A DNA stretch of 64,000 nt from assembly GCA_963931925.1 (NCBI GenBank), contig OZ007582.1, positions 38,440,617-38,504,616 on the forward strand. Reading direction: 5' to 3'. Made by a program: the position numbers and the translations under genes. The DNA comes from Onchidella celtica. Taxonomy: Eukaryota > Mollusca > Gastropoda > Systellommatophora > Onchidiidae. Of the stretch, positions 12,156 through 24,240 are shown piece by piece. Within the stretch, counting starts at the first letter, position 1. Every line of letters begins with the position of its first letter. The notes under the pieces are model-generated. The model saw only the letters and a list, made by a program, of their open reading frames with translations. It ran no database searches and was not told where the DNA came from.

Positions 12156-12660
12156 AAAAATCAACAAAAACTCAACAAAATCCAGCCGCAGTATTCTGAT
12201 AATAATGAACGTTGAAAACGTGTTACTCATGTTGCAGCTTCTTCAGTTTTCCAACTTTCTTCCCTGAAATTTTCTGTTTTTGGGCACTATTTCTGATTGA
12301 ATTTCTATTGCCTGAAGATTAATAAGGAAAAAGGAAAGAAACAGACTATGGTCTCCTAACATTAATCACTCCAATATTACTTGATAAATTAGCTATTGCC
12401 ACTTAAAGGATTAAATGCCGTTTTCTCAAAATCTTGTTTTAGGGGGGTCACTGACTCCAATTTATCAGAAATGTCTTGTCTTTCATTATATATACACAAC
12501 TCAAAATGTCATGTTGCCGACTTATTGTGGGTTTACTCATGCACACTCACATATTGTCCCAAAATGTCATTGTTTTGAGCCCTCGTTATATTTGCTATAA
12601 CAGCTATTATCTTGTATATGAATGTTATAAAGGAAGCAATCAGTGCATTTGATGTGAAAA
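12156..12660. other. AT-rich non-coding stretch
   Basis: Nothing is supported here. The short plus-strand frames at 12396-12600 overlap one another in different frames and have no family resemblance. Confidence 0.4.
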
Positions 12661-13495
12661 CAACACAACTGAACATTGTTTGCACTTCTGATATTCTGTA
12701 ATTTCAAAACTTCACTGAAAAAAAGTTTGCAAGCTAGACGCATCTGTTTTTATTTTGAACTGAAGAGCAGACATCTCATTTCTAACGTGACTACAGCTCT
12801 AAATCAGGGTGCCAATGAGATGAGGTTGCTAAGAGACTTTATAAATAGCATACTGATAGGAGACCTATTCCGATGCATTAGGCTGATACGAGCATGGTCA
12901 CACATCTAGTCACATTAGACAGATGAGAGCCTGTCACATTGGGGCGCATTTTCGATTTGTCTAAAATCAGCACGTCTATTCCAATTCATAATGCAGATTG
13001 AAGTAATTTAGTTATATACAGAACATTTAATTAATAAAAAATTATTAATGTCTGCAGCATTCAATACAATGTAACAATATGACACACATGTTGTTACATT
13101 TTCAAGTACGTACGAAAAACATGAAAGAGGCAAACAAGACATTTAAATTTCAATGTTTGACTCAACATATAAAAGTTACTTTTTGTAATGAAAAAATGGT
13201 CACAAAATGAACATAATTACACTTGAAACTTACAACAATAACAGACACATAAAAATATTATGAATGAGGAAATTCCTATGAGATGAACTATTGATTATGA
13301 TTTATGAAAACGCAGACATTTTTTGTGTCTTAATACCCTGTAACTCAGAAGCCCAGTGCTGGAAAAGATTAACACAAATATAAACAGAAACAGAAACAAA
13401 CTGTCCAAGACTTTTGCCACCACTTGCCACTCATGACCTCATTTCCTGCGTGAGATTTCCATCGGATGAAGAGGTGCTGATGTCATCACCTGAGG

Positions 13496-13798
13496 TTAAT
13501 GGATGTTCTGCTTAATGTAATCGCTGTCACTGTCTTTGAGGGAGGCTTGGTCAGGGTCAGTCCATGTATCTGCCTCTGGTGCTGAATGTGGAGTGGATTT
13601 GTGTATCAGAAGTTGCTGTAATATCTCCTGCACAGACCCAACGATATACATCCCACAAGAGCCAAAACACAGCTGAAAAGTACAATGGAAATATTTGCTT
13701 GAAACCTGATGAAGAGAAGCTCTCTACTTCTGACTGTCTCTTGTGAAGCCAACCAAAAACAGCCCTTTCAGGAGCTGAACAAAAAGCCCTACTTACAG
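13496..13798 (-). CDS. Candidate terminal exon with possible membrane segment (B1), frameshifted
   Basis: The counterpart of 53971-54272. An acceptor (CTTATTCTTTTGCAG-like) precedes a frame beginning CT-GTA-AGT, which reads VSRAFCSAPERAVFG, then SGFKQIF, then FSAVFWLLWDVYRWVCAG. After TQIH a 1-nt difference from B2 takes the B1 frame to a stop within GRYMD (13557). The end used in B2 (KDSDxDxIKQNIH) is still present in another frame down to a TAA at 13496-13498. The incoming phase fits the exon at 15593-15683. The function is unknown. Confidence 0.35.
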
Positions 13799-13940
13799 CT
13801 GCAAAAGAATAAGGCAAAGTCAAAATGTGGCAAGAAGGAAAAGTTATCCAAAGCAAAACTTCACATAAGAACTAATACTGAAATGGTACAGTAAAACACA
13901 AGGGAAAAGGAAAAAACAAAGCAAACTTTCATCTACTGAC

Positions 13941-14042
13941 CTTCTTCAGGAAAATAGATGTAACAGGAGAGAAATTTAAACAAATGAGTAAATCGTAGAA
14001 TGTTTCACAAATATGGATAATTATCCTCTGCAAGTTCCAGAC
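13941..14042 (-). CDS. Possible 34-codon exon (B1), doubtful
   Basis: A frame of exactly 102 nt lies between an acceptor (AAACTCCAG) and a weak donor (GTCAGT) on the minus strand. It is hydrophobic, with NLQRIII at the start and NFSPVTSIFLKK at the end. B2 has the same segment at 54418-54519 with three or so replacements and no stop. Its phase (0/0) does not fit the neighbouring candidate exons, so it is either alternative or spurious. Confidence 0.2.
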
Positions 14043-15126
14043 CTGGAGTTTTATAATACAGCCCAAGTCAATGTCAAGAATAAAGCAGCATGAAAAACAA
14101 GGAGCAAATCAAGATAAAGAAACAAAAGAACGAAAACCAAAACAAAGAAAGCTGTTGTTAGGGGTGTGCGGTATTTTCCATTATAAGCCATTGCTGAACA
14201 GTCAAAACAACTCAGTATTTTCTCTATTTGGTTTTGTATTTGGATTATGCCCCCCTAACAACATTCAACAAAGAAATCAAGGTGCAGATGCCCAGGACAA
14301 TGGCCCTCCTAAAAGAAAGATCTCCATATGCCACACAATCTTAGTTCTTGTTTCTTTCTACATTTTTTGAAAAACTGGAGATCTGTTAGTATGTAGAAGA
14401 GATAATAAAAAACAAATTCACACTTTGACACTTGTTTAAAATGCGTTGTGGCACTTATCAGGCAGTTTCACAGTTCCAATTTATTCTAACACCTTATCAT
14501 AATATTAAAGCCGTAAACGTTTAACATCAAATTTCTCAGATGTGCAAAAAAGGAGAGCTGGAGCCAATAAGAACTAAAGTCGCGATGTGAGGGAGTCTCT
14601 CGCGCAGAATGTATAAAATAGACTGTGAATGATGATCTTTGGTCAAACTGGAGTTTACAGCTTCAACACTACATTTTTAAATGATTTAACTGAAGTTTGG
14701 AAACATTTGTTGATTGTTGTCATGTCATGCATTTGTAATGTTGCTTATCATCCCCTCTTTATGGCGTGAGCTTGATTTATTCAAATACTCATCAATCCAT
14801 ATCAGAATATTGGTCTGAATATTAGGTGGCAAATGAAATAATATATCCTAATATTTCATGGGTATGTTACTGAATATAAAGTGCAGCTAACATATGAGTA
14901 GATCCAGGGTATTCCAATTCAACCATTAAAGAAGTCAAAGTCATCATGTTTACAGCTGGCGTTGGTAATTCAGTCAGATTTCCTGCAAATTTTCATGCAT
15001 CAGTCATCTTTGTCATAACAGTGATTACATTACACTAATGTGCTGTTTTTTAGAAATATTTTTTACAGTTAGGGATAAGATTAGATTTTTGGTAACACTG
15101 CATAGGAAATAGCCTAGCACTGACAA

Positions 15127-15337
15127 CCAGCCAGCATGCCCATTTCAATCTGACATAGATCTGAATAGGATTTCTGCACAGTTGGTAGGATTACCATAAG
15201 GGCTGGTTCCCTACATCAAACCAACATTGGCACAATGTCACAACCAGCACATCTACAAAGGAATGATGTCATTTCTATGTACAAACTTGACGTCAATCCC
15301 ACAAATTCGATTTCATTTCCATAGGGCTGCTGGCTGG
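15127..15337. mobile_element. CAGCCAGC-type MITE, 211 bp (B1)
   Basis: The ends are inverted: CCAGCCAGCATGCCCAT at the left and ATAGGGCTGCTGGCTGG at the right. The interior is non-coding. The same 211-bp element is at 55606-55816, and more decayed relatives are at 3340, 26165 and 28632. No clear target duplication is seen. It is a non-autonomous DNA element of unassigned superfamily. Confidence 0.65.
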
Positions 15338-15592
15338 GGATTAATTTCAATCAAAAGCATATGCTATCCAGCCAGTATATATTGTCACCTTTCCCTAAAA
15401 CTATAGGAATTGGTTTAGAAGCAAGATCATTTGATCTGACTTTGAATGTAGCTTTGAATGTAGTTGTACATTTATACATAAATAAAAATCACACTTTTGA
15501 GTTACTTCAGTCTTTGGGAACGGTGACGATATGTATGGGATTAGTACAGTCAAGCAGGCCAGATAAACCATTTCCTCAATAAGTTTACTTAC

Positions 15593-15683
15593 TGTTTAGG
15601 AGGCCATTTGTCTGAGAGGACACACATTTGCCATGGAGCATACAATGATGGACATCAGGATTGGAGCAGCTCAGAGAACACCA
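15593..15683 (-). CDS. Candidate cysteine-rich exon (B1)
   Basis: A good acceptor (TTTCTCTCTAG) and donor (GTAAGT) bracket 91 nt on the minus strand. The open frame is WCSLSCSNPDVHHCMLHGKC followed by VSSQTNGLL, with four cysteines spaced like a small disulphide-rich extracellular module. The B2 copy (56072-56168) is 6 bp longer, an in-frame difference (NGLLN against NGLLVQN). It ends in phase 1 and joins the exon at 13496-13798 in frame. The protein family is not recognised. Confidence 0.45.
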
Positions 15684-16799
15684 CTAGAGAGAAACAGATA
15701 AATGTACAGCTATAAAATATGTATGTATGGAAATTCACTGCAGTGATACAAAAATTGCTAAGGGGATCAAGTGATGAATTTTAGTAGTGGCAAATTTGTC
15801 CTCCATTGTCAAAATAAATTAATAGTCTCTGACATGCTGCAGTGTAGAATTAATTCCTATCTTACAGACAGAAGTTTCTCCATCACTTTGACATTTTGAG
15901 AGGAAATATGTCTATAATATTAGTGGAGCTCTATTTGCTCAAAATTTCATGTTTATAGGATATTTTTTTCAAAAATCTTTCTGTCAATCAATCTTATTAG
16001 TCGATTGTATTTAAGTGTTGAGCTTTCCAAAGTCTCATGGTAATGATATTAAGAAGCAAAGTCTTACAAAATTTCTTTCAATCAGAATACAAAAAATGAG
16101 GCTTGACAAAAACATACACAAAAAGAAAGAGATCTAAGAAGGCAAACAAAATTCATAGTCATTTGGATTATGCCACAAAACTTTTTTTTTGATATTCCAA
16201 GGGAAATAATCATAAAAATCATGTAAAGCCTCTGAATGAGCAGTCAGTATGGTGTTTTGATAGTTGTCATTTTTGAGACCCCATAGAAATCTATAATTCT
16301 CTGCCTCTTGATCCAGACTTCAGATTACCTTATGAAAAGGTGTAAAGTAAACCTGTATTTGATTTGGCACTTATATGGTCGGATAATAATATTGGAGATG
16401 GTAATTAAAGTAAGAAAAAAACTAATAAAATTTATAGGAACAATTTAAAAAAATGAAACAGCACAAATCAGAGCATAACATGCCACCAATTAGCATATCA
16501 GTATGCTCTTGTTTTAAATTGATAATTGCGGAGATTTCATGTTCTGCTTGAAAGCGAGTAAGATCAGGTTAATGGTTTAGCATGAATATATTTCATATTT
16601 TAGCTATTCCTTAAGGATTTCTCTGTCACACCCTCAACTAATGTCCATGCCACACCACTGGCAATTTATGACATCTGATTGTACAACAAAAATTTCTCAC
16701 CAACATTGGGTTGACTTTGGTAATTCCAAGGCAGAAGGTCTAGTGTTGTTCTTAGTGACATGCATAAAGCAATCAGGAGAATTGCACCTGGCGAATAGA

Positions 16800-17000
16800 G
16801 GGATACATGGATGGATGGATGAACAGATAGATGGAATGACAAATGGCAGAAGGCCAGACGGTTGGACAGATGGAAGGAAGGATGGGTGGGCGGATGGATG
16901 GATGGAGGGATGGATGAATGGATAGGTGGGTGGGTGGGTGGATATGTGGATGGATGGACGTATGGATGGATGGATGAATTAATGAAAGAATGGGTGGATG
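16800..17000. repeat. (GGAT)n microsatellite (B1)
   Basis: An imperfect GGAT/GGTG array is shared with 57290-57470. The frames across it (Met/Asp/Gly/Trp-rich on plus, Pro/Ser/His-rich on minus) are repeat translations, not genes. Confidence 0.9.
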
Positions 17001-17089
17001 ACATCTGTTAATAAATTCGCTTTCAGAGACACAATTACATGTATTAGTTTTTGTATCTTTTTTACTTAAAACTGAATCACTATCCCAGC

Positions 17090-17270
17090 GAGATTTTTGA
17101 AGTTGAATCTTCCCATTGTGAATTATCTTTGATCATCTGAAATGTAAACTGTGCATCGTCACTGATCTCATAGGATGACAGTTTGGGAATGGACTCATCC
17201 TGAATCATAAAGACAACTCTCCTACAGTTTCACTTGGATTTAAGTGAAAAGTTTTCAACAGGGGTACATT
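17090..17270 (-). pseudogene. Broken copy of the WATFSQD-type exon (B1)
   Basis: This is homologous to 57548-57805 and 46799-47062. It retains the words for SSYEISDDAQFTFQM but has lost the segment encoding WATFSQD and diverges after about 17260. The sequence from there to 18470 is not shared with B2. Confidence 0.4.
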
Positions 17271-18470
17271 TCGTCGCCCGCATGATAAAACCTCACAAAG
17301 TCGATTTTTGGCGAAAATCGTTTTTTCAAATCTATTGTTCAGACCCTTTTCCATCCCCACACAAAATATTAGAACCAAATTTCATTCCTAAGTGTGAAAA
17401 TTTTAATAAAACAGTTTCGGCCGCAAACCTCCTTATCCGTCACGGCCAAAGAATGCGCACGATCAAACCTCACTAACTCTTTAGCAGGTTTTATCATACG
17501 GGTCAAGCGTTTGGCCCGCCTACTTGTCCGCATGATAAAAACTCCTAAATCCCTAGCGCCGCCCCCGAGGACAGTCTGACAAAAGACTGTTGGTGCTCGT
17601 CAGTCAATCAGTAGCTATGTGTGCACAATAGCCTACTAATCCTTTGGTCAATGTCACCGGCATATGTTTGCAGCTGTTTAACAGCCCCCCCCGACCTCCC
17701 CTCTTCCCTCCCTCTTCTTCTATTCGACTGTTACCGCTCCCTCGCAAACAAATTTCTTTTTGCATGGTTTAATTAAATACTCACATATTAAATTATTTGA
17801 AAAGGATAAAAGACAATTAATGACATGTGCTGGGTTTATTTTGCTGTATATCACAGATATTCTTCTTATTTTCATTATTTTTATTATTTTAAATCTTGAG
17901 AGTAATTTCATTTACCGACAAATCGTATGCAGTTGGTGGGATGGCAACTACACATTCTATTGTTAGACAACAAGTGTGCGCTTCTTCCCTTATGTCTGTC
18001 TCGGGGTCCAGATGGACTTCAAAGAAGTAGACAATTATCAAATTTTAATCCCCTTACACAATGTCGCGTCAAGCCACTTTGAAGTTCGCCGACGGTGGCA
18101 AATGCAGATGGGTCAGCATTTAACCTTCTTCCATTTCACATGACAACTCCTGTGGATGTGACATTTCAAAGGAGGTCATTCATACTCATAAGGGCTTTAC
18201 TCCTGCCCCTCCCCCACCCCTCCTCAAACCAATGTACATTCTTAATTCCATTGGCTTCAACCCCCTCTCCCTCCTTGTAAGTGCGTACGGCCACTTAAAT
18301 ACTAACTGTCCATGATCGACCCTTGATATTTTGAAGTTTCCAATAGCATTTTGTTTGGACAATTTGGCTGTTTCACTTCAATCATCACCGGACTTTGATT
18401 TTTCCATAATCGTACAACCTATTTTGTTGAAAGAAATGTAAGCAAAACCAAAATAAAATAATATGTCATC
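17270..18470. other. B1-specific stretch, no supported gene
   Basis: Contains CGCATGATAAAAC at about 17278, its inverse GTTTTATCATACG at about 17489, and another CGCATGATAAAAAC at about 17530. This may be the remains of a small inverted-repeat element. C-rich runs lie at 17680-17720 and 18200-18270. No coding sequence is recognised. Confidence 0.35.
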
Positions 18471-18471
18471 G

Positions 18472-19219
18472 TCAAACAAAAACTCTTGAGAATGCTGTCA
18501 CTGGAACATGCCACTGCTGAAGCACCAACGGAACTATGCCGGTTAAAAAACGGAAACGCTCCATCTCTACCAAAATTAAACTCTCCCTCCACATGAATTC
18601 ATCCAAATGGCCAGAAAGCATGGCGTTGTGCACACCAGCTACATAATGTTTCTTACAGTTTTTGCAATAACATTCCACGTGCTTGGTACAAACATCCGTC
18701 ACGGGATCCACAAAATTCTGGATGTGAAATACCACCAAGTGCTCAAAAGGCGGTTGCACTTGAACAGTTGCAATATTATTGTATGATGGCAATCCATCAG
18801 AATGAATTATGTTGCCAGGAGCAAATTCTCTGGGTAACTAATGGCAGCAGAGTAGCGGCAGATCTAATCTTTTTATGCTTCCTCTTTGCCACCAAGCTCT
18901 TGTCAATCTCAACGACCTGGCCCGGAGCCCCCAATATAGTAAGGATTACTGATTAAATGATGGGAACAAATATCGTCAAAGTAGCATTCCATTGGACTAT
19001 GGTGGACCGAGCCACACTAATATAATGGTTCACACTGGTGATAGGTTCCTTAAAAGACCAGAGATAACAGCTGTACAATGTTAATGAAAGATAGGAATTC
19101 TCCCAAAATGAGCCAGTCTTCAAAGAAAATTTCACACTCTGGTAAAAGTTCAGTTTAGCCCCCCAAACTTCTCCTGCGCAGGGCAAGTTTGCGCCTTCCA
19201 ATTTCATTTTAAAAATCAC
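18472..19219 (-). pseudogene. Merlin-type (ISXO2-like) transposase remnant (B1)
   Basis: Three minus-strand pieces follow each other in order. (1) 19219-18953: a helix-rich N-terminal part with TGSFWENSYLSL and SVARSTIVQWN, like the helix-turn-helix of Merlin transposases. (2) About 18930-18810: VVEIDKSLVAKRKHKK, carrying the first catalytic Asp, then AATLLPLVTQRI. (3) 18810-18472: IIHSDGLPSYNNI with the second Asp, then FVDPVTDVCTKHVECY with the Glu, then LSGHLDEFMWRE. Frameshifts separate the pieces, and about 30 residues are missing between KRKHKK and AATLLP. The DDE order fits the ISXO2-like domain. The element cannot be functional. Terminal repeats were not found. B2 has the same remnant at 60377-61030. 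Confidence 0.75.
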
Positions 19220-19373
19220 CTGATATTTTCACACGGTCCATAAAAAGGAAAGTCATGTCCCTTTAGCCAGAATTCTAGGCAGGGAATTGTCGACACGTGC
19301 GTTTACCGTAAAAAAAAAACAAAAAAAACATATGCCTGTAGAAGACTAACTCACCCCTCGGCGACCCCCCCGT

Positions 19374-19650
19374 GCATCATCATCATCATTGCCTTTCTCA
19401 CCCTGGATCAGGGTATAGGCCACCAACAAACACTTTCCATCCCTCTCTATCATGGGCCAGCCTCTTTACATTATTCCAAGTCTTTCCGCTTCGTTGCACA
19501 TCATTTTCTCTGGCTCTTCTCCACGTTCCGCGCGGCCTCCCTCTTGATCTCTTGCCCTGGGGATTCCAATCCAATACCTTCTTCGCGATGCTGTTTCCTG
19601 GCCTCCTGAGAGTGTGGCCGATCCATCTCCATTGCCTCCTTGTGGGAATT
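19374..19650 (-). mobile_element. 5'-truncated LINE 3' end with (GAT)n tail
   Basis: The minus-strand frame encodes RRQWRWIGHTLRRPGNS, then GKRSRGRPRGTWRR, then a Trp-rich end through VKRLAHDREGWKVFVGG. This is the familiar C-terminus of a non-LTR reverse transcriptase. A (GAT)n tail follows at 19374-19388. B2 lacks it: flanks equivalent to GTGCAT and CTCCTTGTGGGAATTTGTG are nearly adjacent at about 61216-61260. The LINE therefore inserted after the B duplication, or was lost from B2. The clade (RTE-like?) is not settled. Confidence 0.75.
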
Positions 19651-20588
19651 TGTGAGCCCCGGCGGTTTGCAATATAAACTGTTATGGAGGGATTTGGTTT
19701 TGCTCTGGGAAAACCAGAATATGGATGCATAGAAAAATGGGGGGTTGAATTCACTTTAGCCCACACCCTAATGATATGGACATCTCCCCTTTCTCTGCTC
19801 ACCTCGACCGCATTTCATCTGGGGCATTAAGCGGCCACATGTAGCCTACAGCAGGAAGGCGGAGTTGGCACTTGTAGATAATGTGGCCCGTCTCTTCGTC
19901 CGCCATCTTCCACAGGTCTGGGTGGATCCAATACGGTATTCCATGAGTCAGTGGATTCGATAAGCGGAGAGTCAGAAAGAAGTGCATGTTCTACAAATCT
20001 GTAAATGAGATAATCATATTGTTAGACTGGAACATCAACCCACTCAAAACGATGCTCAAAATCGTGAAGTTTGAAGAAAGAAGCGGCAAGAAAGCAAAAG
20101 GAAAGAAGAGACAAAAAGAGGATATGTTACTGAAATCTCTCTAAAGGCAAGGTCAAACTAAAATTTGAACAGATTGAAATACATTGCATGCCCAGTAATT
20201 CTACATTCCCAGGAAAAATCCACTGTCAGTCGCTATTCTGGCGTAGATATTTATTATTGTCTTAGCATTCAACTATTGGATTTTTGCGACTAGGGTTAGA
20301 ATTTTCCTTTAAAGTCCATCCCCGTCTCAAAAGGAAATCTTTCTCAGATTAGAGCAAATTAAGAAGGCGTTCCACTGGGTATCACTCATTAGGGATATTA
20401 CGGGGACAAGACTAATACGATTGCCTGTGAGAAAGGGGATGCAAGGTATGAGACTTCCAAAGTTTAGATGCTGTTCAGGACTGGGTCCAATCTATCTTAT
20501 GTCTCCTGGCATTTATAGTAGGACGAGGTCCTTTTGTTTCTCGGGGGCCTTAGACTAATGCTGTTGGCCCCCGCCGGCATTTATAGTA

Positions 20589-21392
20589 CAGTAGTCCCCG
20601 TCTAAGAACCCGGCCAACGGGAGACAGAAAAAGCGGGTTCTTAGGCAGACCAGGCACTTAGGCAGATGCCAAAGGATGCCACCCATGACCACCCGAGTCC
20701 ATGGCTCATCTTCCTTGATTGCTCGGACCTGGGTCTTGATCTCATAATGAAAACTATGCGTTGGACACTTTTTCTTTAATTTTTTTTTTTTTTTGCGAAT
20801 GGTCAAAGTTACGACTTATGGCTAGCAGAATTCTCTTTTCTTACACTTACAGTGATGTGTAACGAATGGAATGATTCAGACTGAACAATCAAGTTGTGAA
20901 TCAGGATGCCAATTTTAGACAACACGAGGCCCAGTGACACCCTGTGTAATAACCACAATCAGCCCTAAGTACATGTGCCATGCAAACCAAGTACATGGTC
21001 AATTACGTATAAAATTCTGCTCCTCGAGTCAGACAACAACAGATGTTAGGTGATGACTATGCTAATTTAGTCTAGGAGTGGCCTGCTTGCACACGAAAGA
21101 CGTTACTGGGCTCCATCCTTTGTACGGTTCGCCTCCCCCAACTTTCCCTCCACCCGTTCTCTTTCACTGTACTGTGTGGTTTGTTCTATCCTGTCTACTT
21201 GAAAGAAAATTTTGCGTTTAATATAATGGACATTTTACGTAAAAGTGTGCTCGTCTCTCGGTCAAATGCCGGGTTCTTAGGCGGATTTTTCATTTCAAGG
21301 CGGGTTCTTACGCATGTAAAATACAGTGAACAAATTAAGTTTCGCTGCAACAGCGGGTTCTAAGGCGGCGAATTCTTATACGGAGACTACTG
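20589..21392. mobile_element. Tigger/pogo-like MITE, 804 bp (B1)
   Basis: Starts CAGTAGTCCCCGTCTAAG and ends CGGAGACTACTG, flanked by TA on both sides (20587-20588, 21393-21394). Subterminal copies of GCGGGTTCTTAGGC-like words repeat in both orientations. There is no transposase frame. Terminal CAGT and a TA target are typical of Tc1/mariner-pogo (Tigger) elements. The same insertion is in B2 at 62192-62990; an independent, internally deleted copy is at 29689-30262. Confidence 0.8.
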
Positions 21393-21919
21393 TATTTAGA
21401 ATCAGTTGTTGAAGGGCGGTTCAAACATCATCTCTGATATAGCCTCATTAAATTGAAAAGACATAATCGACCTGCTGCCTATCAACAGACTTAACTCGAG
21501 AAAAAAAAAGAAAAGTGCATTATACCTTCTTTAAGATTCTTTGAGGGAGTGTTAAAATATCCATGTCTTGTCTTCCAAGAGACAGGTTTAACCACTGTCA
21601 TTAATAATGTAAGAGAGAAACAACGCCAAAAAAAGGTAAACAAAGCATGGCCAAGCTTCTGCTCCACCTGAGCTTTAAAAATAGAAATGCTCACTTTAAG
21701 AAAACACACTTATTTGTGAAGTGATTACTACTCGGGAAATTTTAAGAAAGAAAAAAAAGTGGCACGGGGACTCCAGCACACAGTACCCTACATAGCTACA
21801 CTACATGTGCCGTTTGAATATGTGGTTGCGAGAGCACTTTTCCCATGACATGGACGATCCTAAGTCTAATACTAAAGTACCAGTTGCCCCTTAAGATCTA
21901 AGGAAGTAGGTTCTAATCC

Positions 21920-22143
21920 GTATGTTTTGTCCGGCCTACCCCCGACCAAACTCCACCCCAACTCTCAGTCCCTCAGAAGCGCCTCAAGGGAGGAAACTCG
22001 CCAGACCCTAAGCTTTACAGGCTAGTTGGGCATGACTAGCCGTGCGAGTACCTTGGTCGACCGCCGACCTCGACGCTACATGGAAGCAGGAGCCAGTAAC
22101 CACCCGAGTTTCCCCAAAGTGGCTGTTCTGTACTATAAATAAA
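21920..22143 (+). other. Possible 3' gene end with AATAAA (B1)
   Basis: A GC-richer block is nearly identical in B1 and B2 (63520-63756). One plus-strand frame contains PTPDQTPPQLSVPQKRLK, then DPKLYRLVGHD, then a stop. AATAAA follows at 22138-22143. This could be a terminal exon with its 3' UTR, but no splice acceptor or family match was found. Confidence 0.2.
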
Positions 22144-22383
22144 TTTTGGGTTTTCTTATATGACACAGAATCCATACATTGTCTTTCATTATGGGTTTGA
22201 CCTCATTATGCATAAACTCATATATTAAATTTATTCCTTTATTAACCTTACTCAAAATGTTTTGTTTTCAGTCAAACACTTGGGTTTATCGTTATTCCTT
22301 AAAGATATGCACCTCTTGATAAACAGACTTCAAAATTTTGCCGTTTCAAAATATTAACAACTCAAGAACATGATTATCTACCT

Positions 22384-23560
22384 TTGCCCTTGACACTGTC
22401 TTGGTTTTTATTACAAACGGGAAGTGGGAATCGATACTACTTAATTAATCGACTTCCAATAACTTCGTTGAATATGATAACGAAATTCATATTTATTTTT
22501 TTTAAATCCCTCCACATCTCCATCTTCTTTCTCTACATTTACATTTTCCTCATCACACCTCTTTTTTTTTTCTTGTCTTTTGTTTCCTATTTGTAAATAT
22601 CAACATGACTTGGGAATGACATCATTATTCAGTATTAAGGGAACCAAATTGATACCAAAAAGAGTATCCATTCCGAAGGAGATGCTAAACATACTGAACA
22701 ATATTAACTAATCGAGATTTGAAAATGGAAATAAGATATAAAATAATAACTGGTGAGACAAGTAACAGCAAAAAATGAAATGCATCAACAAATTTTACAT
22801 GTTAGCTGAACTTTTTCCGAATTGTACATTTTCAAATATTTACCGAAAAAGAATAATGAAAAAAAAACAACAAATTTTGGAGAACAGAATTTTTTATTGT
22901 GATCACAAATTCAAATAATGCAACAGCCAAATCACAATAATCACTATGGAGAAATAAAAGAAATTTGTCAGTTGGACGGAGAACAATAAAAAATGACGGG
23001 TCTCCGAAATTGGCATTCATCAAAAAATGAATAAATTTATATATATAATGCACAAATTCTCCACCTTTGAACACAAAAGACTTTTTTATTAGGCCACCTA
23101 TAGTAAACCGATTTTGCATGTAGGTTTAAAGTACCTCGAGGGTGCATTAAAGTTTGGATTTTTTTTTTTATTGGTTTTGTCTTTCAATTTTTTAAATTTG
23201 GCTTTTGGTTTTTGACTGCTCTCCTCCGATCCCTTTTTTTTCACGAGCACGTGGGACATGCTGGCTGATGTAAACTACTCAGCATGCTCGCAGTGAATTA
23301 GAACACGGGAATACATGCTACAGATGGTAGAAAGTGATGAGGCAGGCATTGGTTCTGGGTCACACGAAGCATGGGTTTTATGTTTGTATAAATATAAATA
23401 TAAAATACTAAAATGGACCCTACATAATTATATTTTCTAAGTTTTTACATCTAAACTTATTCTATCTGCATAAAGTTTGCTTGCAAAATGAGTCTTGCTG
23501 TAATTTAATGACCTGTGGACGCATGCATGAACTGTACATATCTGATTATATGGTGGATAG
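22384..23560. other. AT-rich non-coding stretch between B1 and A2
   Basis: T-rich runs at 22495-22600 and 23160-23240 and short frames of low complexity. No gene, RNA or mobile element is recognised. Confidence 0.5.
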
Positions 23561-23565
23561 ACCCA

Positions 23566-24240
23566 ACACATCAGTGCAAAACACTGATCGGCATGCCAGA
23601 GCTTTCCATAAGCCCACATACACATACAAAGGGGTTTGTAACTTGACACTTTGTCCAAATGACTAAATCGGCTAGGTAGTGCTTAACGAGCATACAATAG
23701 TGACGTCTGCTATTAAGCCCGACCCCTATCACCATCAATCCTGAAAGAACAAATCCTATTGCCGCCTTACAGATTTACTAAGAAAATAATGCCTTTTCAA
23801 CCAGAATTTGTATAATTGACTCAACGTTTTTAGTCCAAAATTTGATAGAGATCTACCTAAAATTAAGAAAAGATAAGAGAAGCCGATTATATGGTGGATA
23901 GACCCAACCCGTCGGTGCAAAACACTAATCGGCATGTCAGAGCTTTCCATAAGCCTACATACACATACAAAGGGGTTTGTAACTTTACACTGTCCAAATG
24001 TCTAAATCGGCTAGTTAGTGCTTAACGAGCATACGAAAGTGGCATTTGCTATTAAGCCCGATCGCTATCACCATCAATCCTGAAAGAACAAATCTTATAC
24101 TGCCGCCTTACAGGTCTACAAAGAAAATATAAATATGCCTTTTCAACAGAATTTGTGCAATTGACTCAATGTATTTAGTCCGGAATTTGATAGAGATCTA
24201 CCTAAAATTAAGAAAAGTTAAGAGAAACATTTAATTTTTT
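23566..24240. repeat. Two tandem units of about 340 bp (A2)
   Basis: TGCAAAACACT recurs at 23575 and 23915. The units match the A1 pair at 610-1290. Each unit includes TATGGTGGATAGACCCAAC just before the anchor word. Confidence 0.8.

Larger units (their letters stand above)
12660..22383 (+). repeat. Segmental duplication block B, copy 1 (B1)
   Basis: This block aligns colinearly with 53121-64000. Similarity is very high in places; 16100-16450 and 56590-56940 look almost identical by eye. It starts near TTTGCACTTCTGATATTCTG and runs past the B2 end at the window edge. Copy-specific differences are a LINE insertion in B1 (about 19374-19650), unrelated sequence at 17290-18470, and extra sequence in B2 (57730-60390). 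The stretches 12660-13490, 14045-15120, 15690-16800 and 19650-20588 hold no supported gene and look intronic or intergenic. Confidence 0.9.

Noticed and set aside
16641-17004. Frames with WMDGWTDG or [10 protein letters not shown] repeats
   Set aside because: Translation of the (GGAT)n microsatellite on either strand.
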